64,000 nucleotides of DNA from Sulfuritalea sp. (GTDB lineage Bacteria; Pseudomonadota; Gammaproteobacteria; Burkholderiales; Rhodocyclaceae). The translations under genes and the position numbers were made by a program. Of the stretch, positions 17,065 to 25,562 are shown one piece after another (position 1 is the stretch's first letter; every line of letters starts with the position of its first letter). Under the pieces are notes generated by a model. It had not been told where the DNA came from and made no database searches. It saw only the letters and a program-made list of their open reading frames with translations. The DNA lies in NCBI GenBank assembly GCA_023229685.1, contig JALNYT010000008.1, positions 1-64,000 of the forward strand, in the 5' to 3' direction.

Positions 17065-18096
17065 TTGGCCGTGGTGCTGCGGCTCGACCAGATTGTCGCC
17101 CGGTTTGGCGGCGAAATAGTCGGCGCCGGCGATACGGCGGTTTCGCGCATTGCCACGCTGGAGAACGCCGGCCCCGGCGACCTGGCCTTTCTCGCCAATC
17201 CAAAATATCGCCACCAGTTGGCGACCACCCGCGCCGCCGCGGTGATCATGGCGCCGCCTGCGGTGGATGGACCCGCCGCCGCGATTCTGACGCCGCAGCC
17301 CTATCTCTATTACGCTCGCGTGGCGCAGTGGCTCAATCCGCTGCCCGTACCCGAACCCGGCGTGCATTCAAGTGCCGTGGTCGAGGGGGAGGTGGCGGCT
17401 ACGGCCAGTATCGGGGCCAATGTGTGGATCGGCGCCGGTGCAAGGATCGGCGCTGATGTGGTTATTGGCGCCAACTGCAGCATCGGCGCGGGGGTCGAGA
17501 TTGGCGCCGGCAGCCGTCTTGCGGCCAACGTGGCGATTTATTCCGGCAGTCGTCTGGGCCAGCGCTGCCTGGTTCATTCCGGGGCGGTGATCGGTGCCGA
17601 TGGTTTCGGCTTCGCGCGCGAAGCGACGGGCGCCTGGGTCAAGATTCCCCAAGTCGGGCGCGTATTGATCGGTGACGACGTCGAGATCGGCGCCGGAACG
17701 ACGATTGATCGCGGTGCATTGGGCGACACCGTGATCGCCGATGGAGTCAAACTCGACAACCAGATCCAGGTCGGCCACAATGTGCAGATCGGCGCCCATA
17801 CGGCGCTGGCAGGCTGCGTCGGGATTGCCGGCAGCGCGGTGATCGGTGCGCGCTGCACGGTGGGTGGCGGCGTGGTGATTCTCGGCCACCTGCACATCGC
17901 CGATGATGTCAATGTGTCGGCCGGTACGCTGGTGATGAAATCGATCGGGAGCGCAGGTACCTATAGCGGCGCGGTGCCCTTCCTCGAGCATGGGGAATGG
18001 CTCAGGAATTTTTCGCGCTTGCGCCATCTTGATGCGATGACCGATAAAATCCGTGCCCTCGAACAGCGACTTGCCGCATTGGAGAAAAAATCATGA
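17065..18096 (+). CDS. lpxD: UDP-3-O-(3-hydroxyacyl)glucosamine N-acyltransferase
   Basis: 343 residues. It catalyses the third lipid A step: N-acylation of UDP-3-O-acylglucosamine from acyl-ACP. An N-terminal uridine-binding domain (about 1-100) precedes a left-handed beta helix of hexapeptide repeats (IGANVWIGAGARIGADVVIG and onward, about 110-300) with the catalytic-His region QVGHNVQIGAHT, and a C-terminal coiled coil (IRALEQRLAALEKK). The start appears to be TTG 17065, 6 bases after skp; GTG 17071 is an alternative. Confidence 0.95.
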   Translation: MAVVLRLDQIVARFGGEIVGAGDTAVSRIATLENAGPGDLAFLANPKYRHQLATTRAAAVIMAPPAVDGPAAAILTPQPYLYYARVAQWLNPLPVPEPGVHSSAVVEGEVAATASIGANVWIGAGARIGADVVIGANCSIGAGVEIGAGSRLAANVAIYSGSRLGQRCLVHSGAVIGADGFGFAREATGAWVKIPQVGRVLIGDDVEIGAGTTIDRGALGDTVIADGVKLDNQIQVGHNVQIGAHTALAGCVGIAGSAVIGARCTVGGGVVILGHLHIADDVNVSAGTLVMKSIGSAGTYSGAVPFLEHGEWLRNFSRLRHLDAMTDKIRALEQRLAALEKKS

Positions 18097-18569
18097 GTTC
18101 AGCCAGCGCAAGCGGGGCAGTCGATTCCCGCATGGATATCCACGAAATTCTGAACTACCTGCCGCACCGCTACCCGTTCCTGCTGGTCGATCGCGTGCTG
18201 GAAGTGGTTCCCGGCGAGCGGATTACCGCGCTGAAGAATGTCAGCATGAATGAACCCTTTTTTCCCGGCCATTACCCGCATCATCCGGTCATGCCCGGCG
18301 TATTGGTGATCGAGGCGATGGCGCAGACGGCGGCGATCCTCTCCTTCAAGACCATGGCCAGCAAGCCCGACGACAAATCGGTGTACTACTTCGTCGGCAT
18401 TGACAATGCGCGCTTCAAGAAGCCGGTCGGCCCCGGCGATCAACTGGTGATCGACGTCAAACTGCAGGCCAACAAGCGCGGCATATGGAAGTTTTCTGCC
18501 ACGGCGAAAGTGGATGGTCAGGTGGCAGCGGAAGCCGACCTGATCTGCGCTGTTCGTCCCACGCCCTGA
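18093..18569 (+). CDS. fabZ: 3-hydroxyacyl-[ACP] dehydratase FabZ
   Basis: 158 residues, hot-dog fold. It dehydrates 3-hydroxyacyl-ACP in fatty acid elongation and shares that substrate with LpxA and LpxD. The catalytic helix region PGHYPHHPVMPGVLVIEAMA holds the active His and Glu. It overlaps both neighbours (ATGA with lpxD, TGATG with lpxA), giving tight translational coupling. Confidence 0.97.
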   Translation: MSSASASGAVDSRMDIHEILNYLPHRYPFLLVDRVLEVVPGERITALKNVSMNEPFFPGHYPHHPVMPGVLVIEAMAQTAAILSFKTMASKPDDKSVYYFVGIDNARFKKPVGPGDQLVIDVKLQANKRGIWKFSATAKVDGQVAAEADLICAVRPTP

Positions 18570-19342
18570 TGAGCGTCCATTCCACCGCCATCGTCCATCC
18601 CGCGGCGAGGCTCGGCAAGGGTGTCGTCGTCGGCGCTTATTCCATCGTCGGCGAGCATGTCGAGATCGGCGATCACACGGTGATCGGGCCCCACGTCGTT
18701 GTCTCCGGCCACACCCGGATCGGCTGCGACAATCACATTTTCCAGTTTTGTTCGATCGGCGAACAGCCGCAGGACAAGAAGTACGCGGGCGAGCCGACGC
18801 GGCTGGAAATCGGCGACCGCAACACCATTCGCGAGTTCTGCACCTTCAACTGCGGCACCGCGCAGGATGCCGGCGTCACCCGTCTCGGCAATGACAATTG
18901 GATCATGGCGTACGTGCACTTGGCGCACGATTGCCAGATAGGCAACCAGACCATTTTCGCCAACAACGCGCAGCTGGCCGGGCATGTGCATGTCGGCGAC
19001 TGGGCCATTCTCGGCGGCTTCACGGTGGTGCATCAGTTCGTCCGCATCGGTGCCCACAGCATTACCTCGATGGGCACCATCCTGCTGCAGGATCTGCCGC
19101 CATTTGTCATGGCCGCCGGTAATCCGGCCGCGCCGCGCAGCATCAATGCCGAGGGCCTCAAGCGGCGCGGCTTTTCGGCGGACGCGGTGGCCGCAGTGCG
19201 GCGCGCCTACAAGACTCTGTACAAGAGCGGCATGAAGCTCGATGAGGCGCGCGTCGGCATTGAAGCCGAATCTGCTGCCGTGCCGGAACTGGCCTTGCTC
19301 GCCGGCTTTCTCGCCGCTCCCGGGCGCGGGATCATTCGCTGA
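18569..19342 (+). CDS. lpxA: UDP-N-acetylglucosamine O-acyltransferase
   Basis: 257 residues from ATG 18569, which overlaps the fabZ stop; the longer frame upstream reads out of fabZ and is not real. Hexapeptide repeats form a left-handed beta helix (IHPAARLGKGVVVG-type repeats start at about residue 8). The catalytic His region VHLAHDCQIGNQ and the C-terminal helices (SADAVAAVRRAYKTLYKSG) are as expected. It catalyses the first lipid A step. Confidence 0.97.
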   Translation: MSVHSTAIVHPAARLGKGVVVGAYSIVGEHVEIGDHTVIGPHVVVSGHTRIGCDNHIFQFCSIGEQPQDKKYAGEPTRLEIGDRNTIREFCTFNCGTAQDAGVTRLGNDNWIMAYVHLAHDCQIGNQTIFANNAQLAGHVHVGDWAILGGFTVVHQFVRIGAHSITSMGTILLQDLPPFVMAAGNPAAPRSINAEGLKRRGFSADAVAAVRRAYKTLYKSGMKLDEARVGIEAESAAVPELALLAGFLAAPGRGIIR

Positions 19343-20484
19343 TGGCAAGGATTGCGATGGTGGCGGGCGAAGCCTCCAGCGACCAGCTCGCAGCACATCT
19401 CATCAAGGCGTTGCAGCAGCACTTGCCGGATGCGCGGTTTTACGGCATCGGCGGGCCGAAGATGCAACGTGAGGGTTTCGATACGCTCTGGCCGGCAGAG
19501 ATGCTTGCGGTCCGCGGCTATGCCGAAGTGCTGAGGCATTATCGCGCCATCACCGGCATGCGGCGCCAGCTGCTGCGACATTTGCTGAAAGACCGTCCGG
19601 ATGTTTTCATCGGCGTCGACGGTTCCGATTTCAACTTGTGGCTGGAAAAGCGTCTCAAGCGCAGCGGAATTCCGACCATCCACTTTGTCAGTCCGTCGAT
19701 CTGGGCCTGGCGCAGGAACCGGATGAACAAGATCGTCCAGTCGGTAAGCCACATTCTTGCCCTGTATCCGTTCGAGCCCGATCTGTACCAGGGTACCGCG
19801 GTCAAATGCAGCTATGTCGGCCACCCGCTGGCCGATGTGATTCCGCTCGAAATCGACCAGGGAGTGGCGCGCGAGCGGCTCGGCCTGCCGCCCGATCGAC
19901 CGGTGATTGCGTTGCTGCCGGGCAGCCGCCAATCCGAGTTGCATTTCATGGCCGAGACCTTTGTCGCGACCGCCAAGCTGCTGTTGCTGCGCTATCCAAG
20001 CGTGCAGTTTCTGGTGCCGCTGGTTTCGCGGGAAACGCGGCAGCAATTCGAAACCGCGCTGTGGAAACTGAAAGCCGACGACATGCCTTTCACCCTGATG
20101 TTCGGCCACGCGGCGGATGCGGTTGCTGCCAGTGATGCAGTGCTGGTTGCGAGCGGCACGGCCACGCTGGAAACCGCGCTGGTCGGCCGGCCCATGGTGA
20201 TCGCCTACAAAATGTCGCCATGGTCCTGGCGGCTGATGCGCGGCATGCGCTACCTGCCCTGGGTAGGACTGCCAAACATTCTCGCCGGGCGCTACGTTGT
20301 CCCCGAATTCCTTCAGGACGACGCGACGCCGGAAAACCTTGCCCAGGCGCTGGGCAACCTGCTGGTCGACCGCCAGGCACGCGCTGCGATCGCCCGCGTC
20401 TTCGCCGGCATCCATCGCCTGCTGCGCCAGGACACCGCGCAGAAGGCCGCGGATGCCGTGCTGCCTTACCTGCAGAAGGCATGA
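19342..20484 (+). CDS. lpxB: lipid-A-disaccharide synthase
   Basis: 380 residues, GT19 family. It joins UDP-2,3-diacylglucosamine and lipid X into the disaccharide. Visible are MVAGEASSDQLAAHLI at the N-terminus, GIGGPKMQREGF, the SPSIWAWRRNR segment, LPGSRQSELHF, and the donor-site region ASGTATLETALVGRPMV. The start overlaps the lpxA stop (TGATG). Confidence 0.97.
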   Translation: MARIAMVAGEASSDQLAAHLIKALQQHLPDARFYGIGGPKMQREGFDTLWPAEMLAVRGYAEVLRHYRAITGMRRQLLRHLLKDRPDVFIGVDGSDFNLWLEKRLKRSGIPTIHFVSPSIWAWRRNRMNKIVQSVSHILALYPFEPDLYQGTAVKCSYVGHPLADVIPLEIDQGVARERLGLPPDRPVIALLPGSRQSELHFMAETFVATAKLLLLRYPSVQFLVPLVSRETRQQFETALWKLKADDMPFTLMFGHAADAVAASDAVLVASGTATLETALVGRPMVIAYKMSPWSWRLMRGMRYLPWVGLPNILAGRYVVPEFLQDDATPENLAQALGNLLVDRQARAAIARVFAGIHRLLRQDTAQKAADAVLPYLQKA

Positions 20485-20493
20485 CACCGACAA

Positions 20494-20596
20494 TCCCCCC
20501 AGCCCCCTTTCCGGGAAAAGGGGTGACCATGGTTCAGCCGCTGGCGCGGCTTCCGGTTGTTTGGCTGATGTCCCCTTGGGACGGCCCGGCGGGGAC
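20494..20596. repeat. CCCCTTT/AAAGGGG palindrome element, copy 1
   Basis: About 100 bases between lpxB and rnhB: a perfect-looking CCCCTTTCC/GGAAAAGGGG palindrome followed by TGAC, a GC-rich segment, and CCCTTGGGACGGCCCGGCGG right before the rnhB ATG. The same layout recurs at 52014-52108, where the palindrome and the CCTTGGGGCGGCCCAGCGG end are recognisable. It therefore looks like an interspersed element rather than a local terminator. Confidence 0.65.
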
Positions 20597-21181
20597 ATGC
20601 ATCTGATCTGCGGCGTCGACGAAGCCGGACGCGGACCCCTGGCGGGACCGGTCTATGCCGCCGCCGTGATCCTCGATCCGGCGCGGCCGATCGAGGGTTT
20701 GGCCGATTCCAAGAAACTGTCCGAGCGCAAGCGCGAGCGTCTGGCCGTCGATATCCGCGAGAAGGCGCTGGCCTTCGGCATTGCCTGGGCATCGGTCGAG
20801 GAGATTGACAGCATCAACATCCTGCAGGCAACGCTGCTGGCCATGCGTCGCGCGGTGGAAGCCTTGTCGATGCAGCCAGCCGAGGCGCTGATCGATGGCA
20901 ACCGTTGCCCATTGCTGGCGATGCCGGCCCGCGCCATCATCGGCGGCGATGCCACGGAGCCGGTGATTTCGGCCGCATCGATTCTCGCCAAGACGGCACG
21001 CGATGCTGAAATGCGGCGCATCCACGAAGCGTTTCCGCAGTATGGACTGGATCGCCACAAGGGCTATGACACGGCGATGCATCGCGCGGCGCTGCTGCTG
21101 CACGGCCCCGCCGGTTTCCACCGCAGAAGCTTCGGGCCGGTGCGGATCCTGCTCGAAGCCCAACAGGGCAATCGAGCATGA
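20597..21181 (+). CDS. rnhB: ribonuclease HII
   Basis: 194 residues from ATG 20597. It removes ribonucleotides embedded in DNA. The N-terminal active-site motif GVDEAGRGPLAGPV contributes the Asp-Glu pair; ALIDGNRCPLL and AASILAKTARDAEM provide the remaining acidic residues, with the C-terminal HKGYDTAMH. The long in-frame extension upstream runs through the repeat element and lpxB in another frame and is rejected. Confidence 0.96.
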   Translation: MHLICGVDEAGRGPLAGPVYAAAVILDPARPIEGLADSKKLSERKRERLAVDIREKALAFGIAWASVEEIDSINILQATLLAMRRAVEALSMQPAEALIDGNRCPLLAMPARAIIGGDATEPVISAASILAKTARDAEMRRIHEAFPQYGLDRHKGYDTAMHRAALLLHGPAGFHRRSFGPVRILLEAQQGNRA

Positions 21182-21222
21182 AGTGTTTGTGCGCCAGTGC
21201 GTGGGCTGGATAGCGGTGCCGG

Positions 21223-22044
21223 ATGAGCGATTTCCGCCACATTAGCTCGCGCGAAAATTCGCGCTTCAAGGCGTTGCGCGCGCTGATTGATGATCCGCGC
21301 CGGCAGGGGCGCGCACTGGTGGACGGGATTCATCTGGTGGCGACCTGTTTTGACCGCGGCATCGCGGTCAAACAACTGCTGGTGAGCGAGAGCGGGCAGC
21401 TGAACACGGAAATTGCCGTCCTGCTGCGGCGCGCCGCGGGCGTCGATTGCCTGATCCTGCGCGACAGCTTGTTCCGTCAGATTTCCGGGGTGGGCACACC
21501 GACGGGGATTGCCGCCGTGATAGAGATACCGCCGGTTCCTGCCGGCCAGATTTCAGGCGATGCGGTGCTGCTCGACGCGGTGCAGGATGCCGGCAATGTC
21601 GGCGCTATCCTGCGCACTGCGGCTGCCGCAGGTGTACGTGATGTGTTGCTGGGCCCGGGCTGCGCCGGTGCGTGGACGCCGCGCGTGTTGCGTGCCGGGC
21701 AGGGCGCGCATTTCTCGCTGGCGATCCGCGAGCAGGTCGATCTGGTTGCCGCGCTGGCGTCCTGCAGCGGCACCTCGATCGCGACCGTCGTCCGCGGTGG
21801 CGAGAGTCTCTATGATCTCGATCTCACCGGTCCGATGGCATGGCTGGTGGGCAACGAAGGTGCCGGGCTTTCGGCGGAACTTGTCGCGGCGGCAAAAGTG
21901 CGCGCCACGATTCCGCTGGCAGGCGGCAGCGAATCGCTCAACGTCGCGGCGGCAACTGCCGTGTGTCTGTTTGAGGCGAGTCGCCAGCGCCTGATCCCAC
22001 CAGGTAAGACCGTCCCCAGCGGGAGCTGGGGACATAAAAAATAG
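21223..22044 (+). CDS. TrmH/SpoU-family RNA 2'-O-methyltransferase
   Basis: 273 residues. The SPOUT knot motifs are clear: motif 1 QDAGNVGAILRTAAA, motif 2 WLVGNEGAGLS, motif 3 IPLAGGSESLNVAAATAV. The N-terminal substrate-binding domain (about 1-100, ENSRFKALRALIDD...ALVDGIHLV) resembles RlmB/TsnR-type rRNA methyltransferases; the exact target is not decidable here. The last 17 codons (IPPGKTVPSGSWGHKK) come from an interspersed repeat that also supplies the stop. Confidence 0.9.
   Translation: MSDFRHISSRENSRFKALRALIDDPRRQGRALVDGIHLVATCFDRGIAVKQLLVSESGQLNTEIAVLLRRAAGVDCLILRDSLFRQISGVGTPTGIAAVIEIPPVPAGQISGDAVLLDAVQDAGNVGAILRTAAAAGVRDVLLGPGCAGAWTPRVLRAGQGAHFSLAIREQVDLVAALASCSGTSIATVVRGGESLYDLDLTGPMAWLVGNEGAGLSAELVAAAKVRATIPLAGGSESLNVAAATAVCLFEASRQRLIPPGKTVPSGSWGHKK
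21993..22036 (+). repeat. TCCCACC-GTCCCC-GGGGACATAA element, copy 1
   Basis: ATCCCACCAGG, ACCGTCCCC and GGGGACATAAAA are in the same order as at 62540-62584 and, reversed, at 46517-46562. Here the element forms the 3' end of the methyltransferase gene and encodes its C-terminal tail. Confidence 0.75.
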
Positions 22045-22060
22045 CCCGCGCAAGGCGGGC
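22035..22060 (-). terminator. intrinsic terminator of the HU gene
   Basis: On the minus strand the stem GCCCGC/GCGGGC (22044-22049 with 22055-22060) is followed by TATTTTTT (complement of 22035-22042). It lies 26 bases beyond the HU stop and overlaps the last codons of the convergent methyltransferase gene. Confidence 0.8.
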
Positions 22061-22085
22061 CTGAGAACAACCTGAAACGCTGTTT

Positions 22086-22382
22086 CTACTTCTTCTTGGC
22101 GGCTTTCTTGCCGGCAACGGCAGCCTTGAAGTTGGCACCGGCCGTGAAGCGCGGCACGGTGGTGGCAGCGATCTTCAGTTCCTTGCCCGTTTGCGGGTTG
22201 CGGCCGACGCGAGCGGCGCGCTTGGATGACTTGAAGCTACCGAACCCAACCAGGGTAACGGAGTCGCCCTTGGATACGGCCTTGACGATGGCAGCCATGA
22301 CAGCGGACAGAGCCTTCTCGGCAGCGGCCTTGCTGATATCGGCTTCTTTCGCGGTGATTTCGATCAGTTCAGACTTGTTCAT
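22086..22382 (-). CDS. HU-family DNA-binding protein
   Basis: 98 residues from ATG 22382 (MNKSELIEITAKEADISK). It is the nucleoid protein that bends DNA as a dimer. The body has VGFGSFKSSKRAARVGRNPQTG, the conserved arm region, with TVPRFTAGANFK before the C-terminus. The lysine/alanine tail (AVAGKKAAKKK) extends beyond the 90-residue E. coli HU and is common in betaproteobacteria. The longer upstream frame is non-homologous. Confidence 0.95.
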   Translation of the reverse strand: MNKSELIEITAKEADISKAAAEKALSAVMAAIVKAVSKGDSVTLVGFGSFKSSKRAARVGRNPQTGKELKIAATTVPRFTAGANFKAAVAGKKAAKKK

Positions 22383-22457
22383 GTGTGACCTCGTGGAAGT
22401 GATGATGGTGGCAACGGGTGGAATTCTAGGCGAATGGTAACGCAGAGTGATAAACAA

Positions 22458-22772
22458 TTCTTTACCAAGATGAAGCTTTTTGAAAATTGTATCAATCCTG
22501 CACGGCGTCAGGTTCTAACTCAAGGCATCATATTCTTGTTGCTCGTGCCCGCGCAATCGGTAAACAGCGCCTGAATTATCTACTGGCAGGGGGAAGCCGC
22601 ACAAGACAAAGGCGATAAAATATTGATTGTTGCAGATAAGCGGACTGCTGCGACCGGATTCCGCTGATTCTGCCTGGCGGCTGGCCGCGCTCCGGAAGCA
22701 GTCAAGGAAAGGATGCAACAAATGGGACTTGCAAGCGCCGGCCGGCGACTCCGTAGATCCCCCCCATCCAAT
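22458..22772. other. intergenic region between HU and tsaB
   Basis: About 315 bases, more AT-rich than the surroundings near 22440-22500. It must hold the divergent promoters for HU (minus) and tsaB (plus), but I could not assign a convincing -35/-10 pair. No ORF with family resemblance, no tRNA and no repeat was recognised. Confidence 0.5.
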
Positions 22773-23462
22773 ATGCGCCTGTTGGCTTTCGAGACCGCGA
22801 CGCGGCACCTGTCCGTCGCCTTGTGGCTGGATGGCCAAATCATCGAGCGGGCAGAGGAAATTTCGAACGGGGGCTCTGAACGCCTGTTGCCCTGGGTGCA
22901 TGAATTGCTTGCCGAGGCCGGTCTTGCCCTGGCCCAGGTCGATGGCATTGCCTTCGGCGCCGGCCCCGGCGGCTTTACCGGTCTGCGCCTGGCCTGCGGC
23001 GTGGCGCAGGGCTTGGCCTACGGTCTCGATCTCCCCGTGGTTCCGGTGTCGAGCCTGGAAGCGTTGGCGCTGGCGTCCGGCGAACGTGAGGTCTGGGCCT
23101 GCCTCGATGCGCGCATGAACGAGGTGTATGGCGCGGCCTATGTGGTGGAAGGGGACAGCGTCAGGCAGGTCATGGCGCCCGTTTGCATGTCGCCCGCCGT
23201 GGCGCCGGCGCCGACTTTCGCCGGCGGTTGGGGCGTCGGCGACGGTTTTGCCAGCTACGGCCCGTTGCTTCTCGCACGGAAGCCAGACCTCGAGGGTGTG
23301 CGTGCCGACGCATTCCCCACCGCTGCCGCCGTCCTTCGTCTCGCTGCACCGGCGTTTGCGCGGGGTACCGGTGTCGAAGCGGCCCTGGCCCAACCGTTCT
23401 ATGTGCGCAACAAGGTGGCATTGACGACCGCAGAGCGGCTTGCGCGCGGTGGTGCAAAATAG
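22773..23462 (+). CDS. tsaB: tRNA threonylcarbamoyladenosine biosynthesis protein TsaB
   Basis: 229 residues from ATG 22773 (MRLLAFETATRHLSVAL). It is the non-catalytic partner of TsaD in t6A37 synthesis. The ASKHA fold motifs are the N-terminal FETATRHLSVALW and the IAFGAGPGGFTGLRLACGVAQG segment characteristic of TsaB. The upstream ATG at 22713 adds an unrelated stretch. The stop overlaps the possible GTG start of rimI. Confidence 0.93.
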   Translation: MRLLAFETATRHLSVALWLDGQIIERAEEISNGGSERLLPWVHELLAEAGLALAQVDGIAFGAGPGGFTGLRLACGVAQGLAYGLDLPVVPVSSLEALALASGEREVWACLDARMNEVYGAAYVVEGDSVRQVMAPVCMSPAVAPAPTFAGGWGVGDGFASYGPLLLARKPDLEGVRADAFPTAAAVLRLAAPAFARGTGVEAALAQPFYVRNKVALTTAERLARGGAK

Positions 23463-23464
23463 TG

Positions 23465-23902
23465 GTGGATTACCCGGCCATGACGGAAGCGGATCTCGAT
23501 GCGGTGGCGGCGGCAGAAGCGCGCATCCATCCCTTTCCATGGACCCGAGGCAACTTTGCGGATTCACTGGCGGCCGGCCATGGCGCGTGGCTGGCGAGGG
23601 CGGAAGGACGGATGATCGGCTACGCGATCATGATGCAGGTGCTGGACGAAGCCCACCTGCTCAACATCAGCGTTCTGCCTGAATTGCAGCGCACCGGCCG
23701 CGGCTCGGCACTTCTGATCAGACTGTTTGACCTGGGGCGGATGCAAGCCGCAACGCGCATGCTGCTCGAGGTGCGCCCCGGCAATATTTCCGGACGGGCC
23801 TTTTACCAGCGTCACGGTTTCGAGGAAATCGGGCGCCGCCGCGATTATTATCCGGCGCATGAAGGCCGTGAGGATGCGATCGTGATGGCGCGTGGGTTAT
23901 GA
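23465..23902 (+). CDS. rimI: ribosomal protein S18-alanine N-acetyltransferase
   Basis: About 145 residues of GNAT fold. HPFPWTRGNFADSL is the RimI N-terminal signature, LLNISVLPELQRTGRGSALL the acetyl-CoA binding motif A, and NISGRAFYQRHGFEEIGRR the C-terminal signature. I take GTG 23465 (MVDYP...MTEADLDAV) because relatives have a few residues before MTEADL; ATG 23480 or GTG 23462 are possible. The tsaB-rimI pairing is standard. Confidence 0.9.
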   Translation: MDYPAMTEADLDAVAAAEARIHPFPWTRGNFADSLAAGHGAWLARAEGRMIGYAIMMQVLDEAHLLNISVLPELQRTGRGSALLIRLFDLGRMQAATRMLLEVRPGNISGRAFYQRHGFEEIGRRRDYYPAHEGREDAIVMARGL

Positions 23903-24633
23903 CAATGGATCGCGAACATATTTTGCATGAGATGGGCCTGGGGCCTGTCTGGAAACTGCGCGTAACGCCGGCAGCAAAGTTGGTCGAGGACCTTGCCGCA
24001 CCTGCCGCTGCCCCTGTCGCACCGCTGCAGGCGACCGTGCCGGCCATCGCGGCGGCCGCTGCGCATGTCGGCATGACCTGGGATGAACTTGCGGACACCG
24101 TGGCGGCGTGTCGCCAATGCCGACTTTGCGAGGCGCGCAAGCAGGCGGTGCTCGGTGTCGGCGACCGCAATGCCGACTGGCTGTTTGTCGGCGAGGGACC
24201 GGGGGCCGAGGAAGATCAGCGCGGGGAGCCCTTCGTCGGCCAGGCGGGCAAACTGCTCGACAACATGCTGGCGGCGATCGGTCTCAAGCGTGGCACCGAC
24301 GTGTATATCGCCAACGCCGTCAAATGCCGGCCACCCGAGAACCGCACGCCTGCGCCCGAAGAGGCGGCGGCCTGCAGGCCATACCTGGAGCGGCAGATAG
24401 AATTGATTCAGCCGAAGCTGATCGTCGCGCTGGGCCGGCCGGCGGCGCAGACGCTGTTGCAGGGCGAGGTCAAGATCGCCAGCGCGCGCGGCAAGCTGCA
24501 CGACTATCGCGGCATTCCGCTGATCATCACCTATCACCCGGCCTACCTGCTGCGCACCTTGCTGGACAAGGCCAAGGCCTGGGAGGATCTTTGTTTCATG
24601 AGGCGGACCATGAAGGCACAGAAGGGCGGCTGA
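23899..24633 (+). CDS. family 4 (Fe-S) uracil-DNA glycosylase
   Basis: 244 residues. Four cluster cysteines are visible: CRQC and CRLC region (about 71-77), KCRPPENRTP (about 144) and ACRPYLERQ (about 160). Catalytic motif GEGPGAEEDQRGEPFVG and the closing motif ITYHPAYLLR are typical of type 4 UDGs, which remove uracil from DNA. A 65-residue Ala/Pro-rich N-terminal extension precedes the domain. Such genes are often misnamed phage-type DNA polymerase. It overlaps rimI by ATGA. Confidence 0.93.
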   Translation: MTMDREHILHEMGLGPVWKLRVTPAAKLVEDLAAPAAAPVAPLQATVPAIAAAAAHVGMTWDELADTVAACRQCRLCEARKQAVLGVGDRNADWLFVGEGPGAEEDQRGEPFVGQAGKLLDNMLAAIGLKRGTDVYIANAVKCRPPENRTPAPEEAAACRPYLERQIELIQPKLIVALGRPAAQTLLQGEVKIASARGKLHDYRGIPLIITYHPAYLLRTLLDKAKAWEDLCFMRRTMKAQKGG

Positions 24634-25547
24634 TGTCCCACGGCAGCGAAGGCTCGGTACGGGCAATTTTCTACGCCTTGGGGGCGAACTTCGGCATTGC
24701 GGTTGCGAAGTACGTGGCGGCGTTCTGGACCGGTTCCGGCTCGATGCTGGCCGAGGCAATCCACTCCACGGCCGATTGCGCCAACCAGCTGCTGTTGCTG
24801 CTCGGTTTGAAGCAGGCGCGCCGTCCCGCCAGCGCCGACTTTCCGCTCGGCCATCATCGCGTCACCTACTTTTGGTCGATGATCGTCGCGCTGCTGCTGT
24901 TCTTCATGGGCGGCGCGTTTTCCGTCTATGAAGGCATCGAGCGCCTGCTGCATCCGCAACCGCTGCAACACGGTTTGATCGCCATGGCCGTACTGGCCGG
25001 CGCCGTCGTGCTGGAGGCATTTTCCTTGTGGGGCGCGCTCAAGGAGATTCGCCGGATTTCCGGGCGCCAGCGTTTCCTGGTCTGGTTCCGCGAGACGCGC
25101 CAGTCCGAACTCATGGTGGTGGCCGGCGAAGACATTGCCGCCTTGCTCGGCCTCACCTTGGCCTTCGTCGCGGTCGCCGCCAGCGTGATCAGCGGCAACC
25201 CCTTGTGGGATGCGCTGGGTACCCTGGCGATCGGCGTCGTGCTGATGGTGATCGCGATCGCCGTGATGATCGAGGTCAAGGGCCTGATCGTCGGCGAATC
25301 GGCTGCGCCGCAAATGCGTGCCGAGATCGAAGCTTTTGTTGCGGCTCAGCCAGAAGTCGAACAGGTGCTCAACGTCATCACCCTGGCCTGGGGCGACAAG
25401 GTGGTGATTGCGGTCAAGGCGCGCATGCGCGGCATGGAAACCTGCACCGGCCTGCAGATGGTCGATGCCATCAACGCAGTCGAGGCGCGCATGCAGGAAC
25501 GCTTTCCGAGCGCGCAGTGGGTGTTCTTCGAGCCGGATGTACGTTAG
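24633..25547 (+). CDS. cation diffusion facilitator (CDF) transporter
   Basis: 304 residues from ATG 24633 (overlapping the glycosylase stop). Six predicted membrane helices, with the helix-2 metal motif AIHSTADCANQ and helix-5 motif VAGEDIAALLG, then a C-terminal cytoplasmic domain. The GED instead of HxxxD in helix 5 is a feature of the ZnT9-like branch. It probably exports divalent metal (zinc, iron or manganese) by proton antiport; the specificity cannot be read from sequence. Confidence 0.88.
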   Translation: MSHGSEGSVRAIFYALGANFGIAVAKYVAAFWTGSGSMLAEAIHSTADCANQLLLLLGLKQARRPASADFPLGHHRVTYFWSMIVALLLFFMGGAFSVYEGIERLLHPQPLQHGLIAMAVLAGAVVLEAFSLWGALKEIRRISGRQRFLVWFRETRQSELMVVAGEDIAALLGLTLAFVAVAASVISGNPLWDALGTLAIGVVLMVIAIAVMIEVKGLIVGESAAPQMRAEIEAFVAAQPEVEQVLNVITLAWGDKVVIAVKARMRGMETCTGLQMVDAINAVEARMQERFPSAQWVFFEPDVR

Positions 25548-25562
25548 GCGGTAGCTGCATCC

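Noticed and set aside
22440..22712. Promoter pair for HU and tsaB
   Set aside because: Several AT-rich hexamers occur (TTGTTT, TAGAAT), but spacings are outside 16-19 bases, so no call is made.
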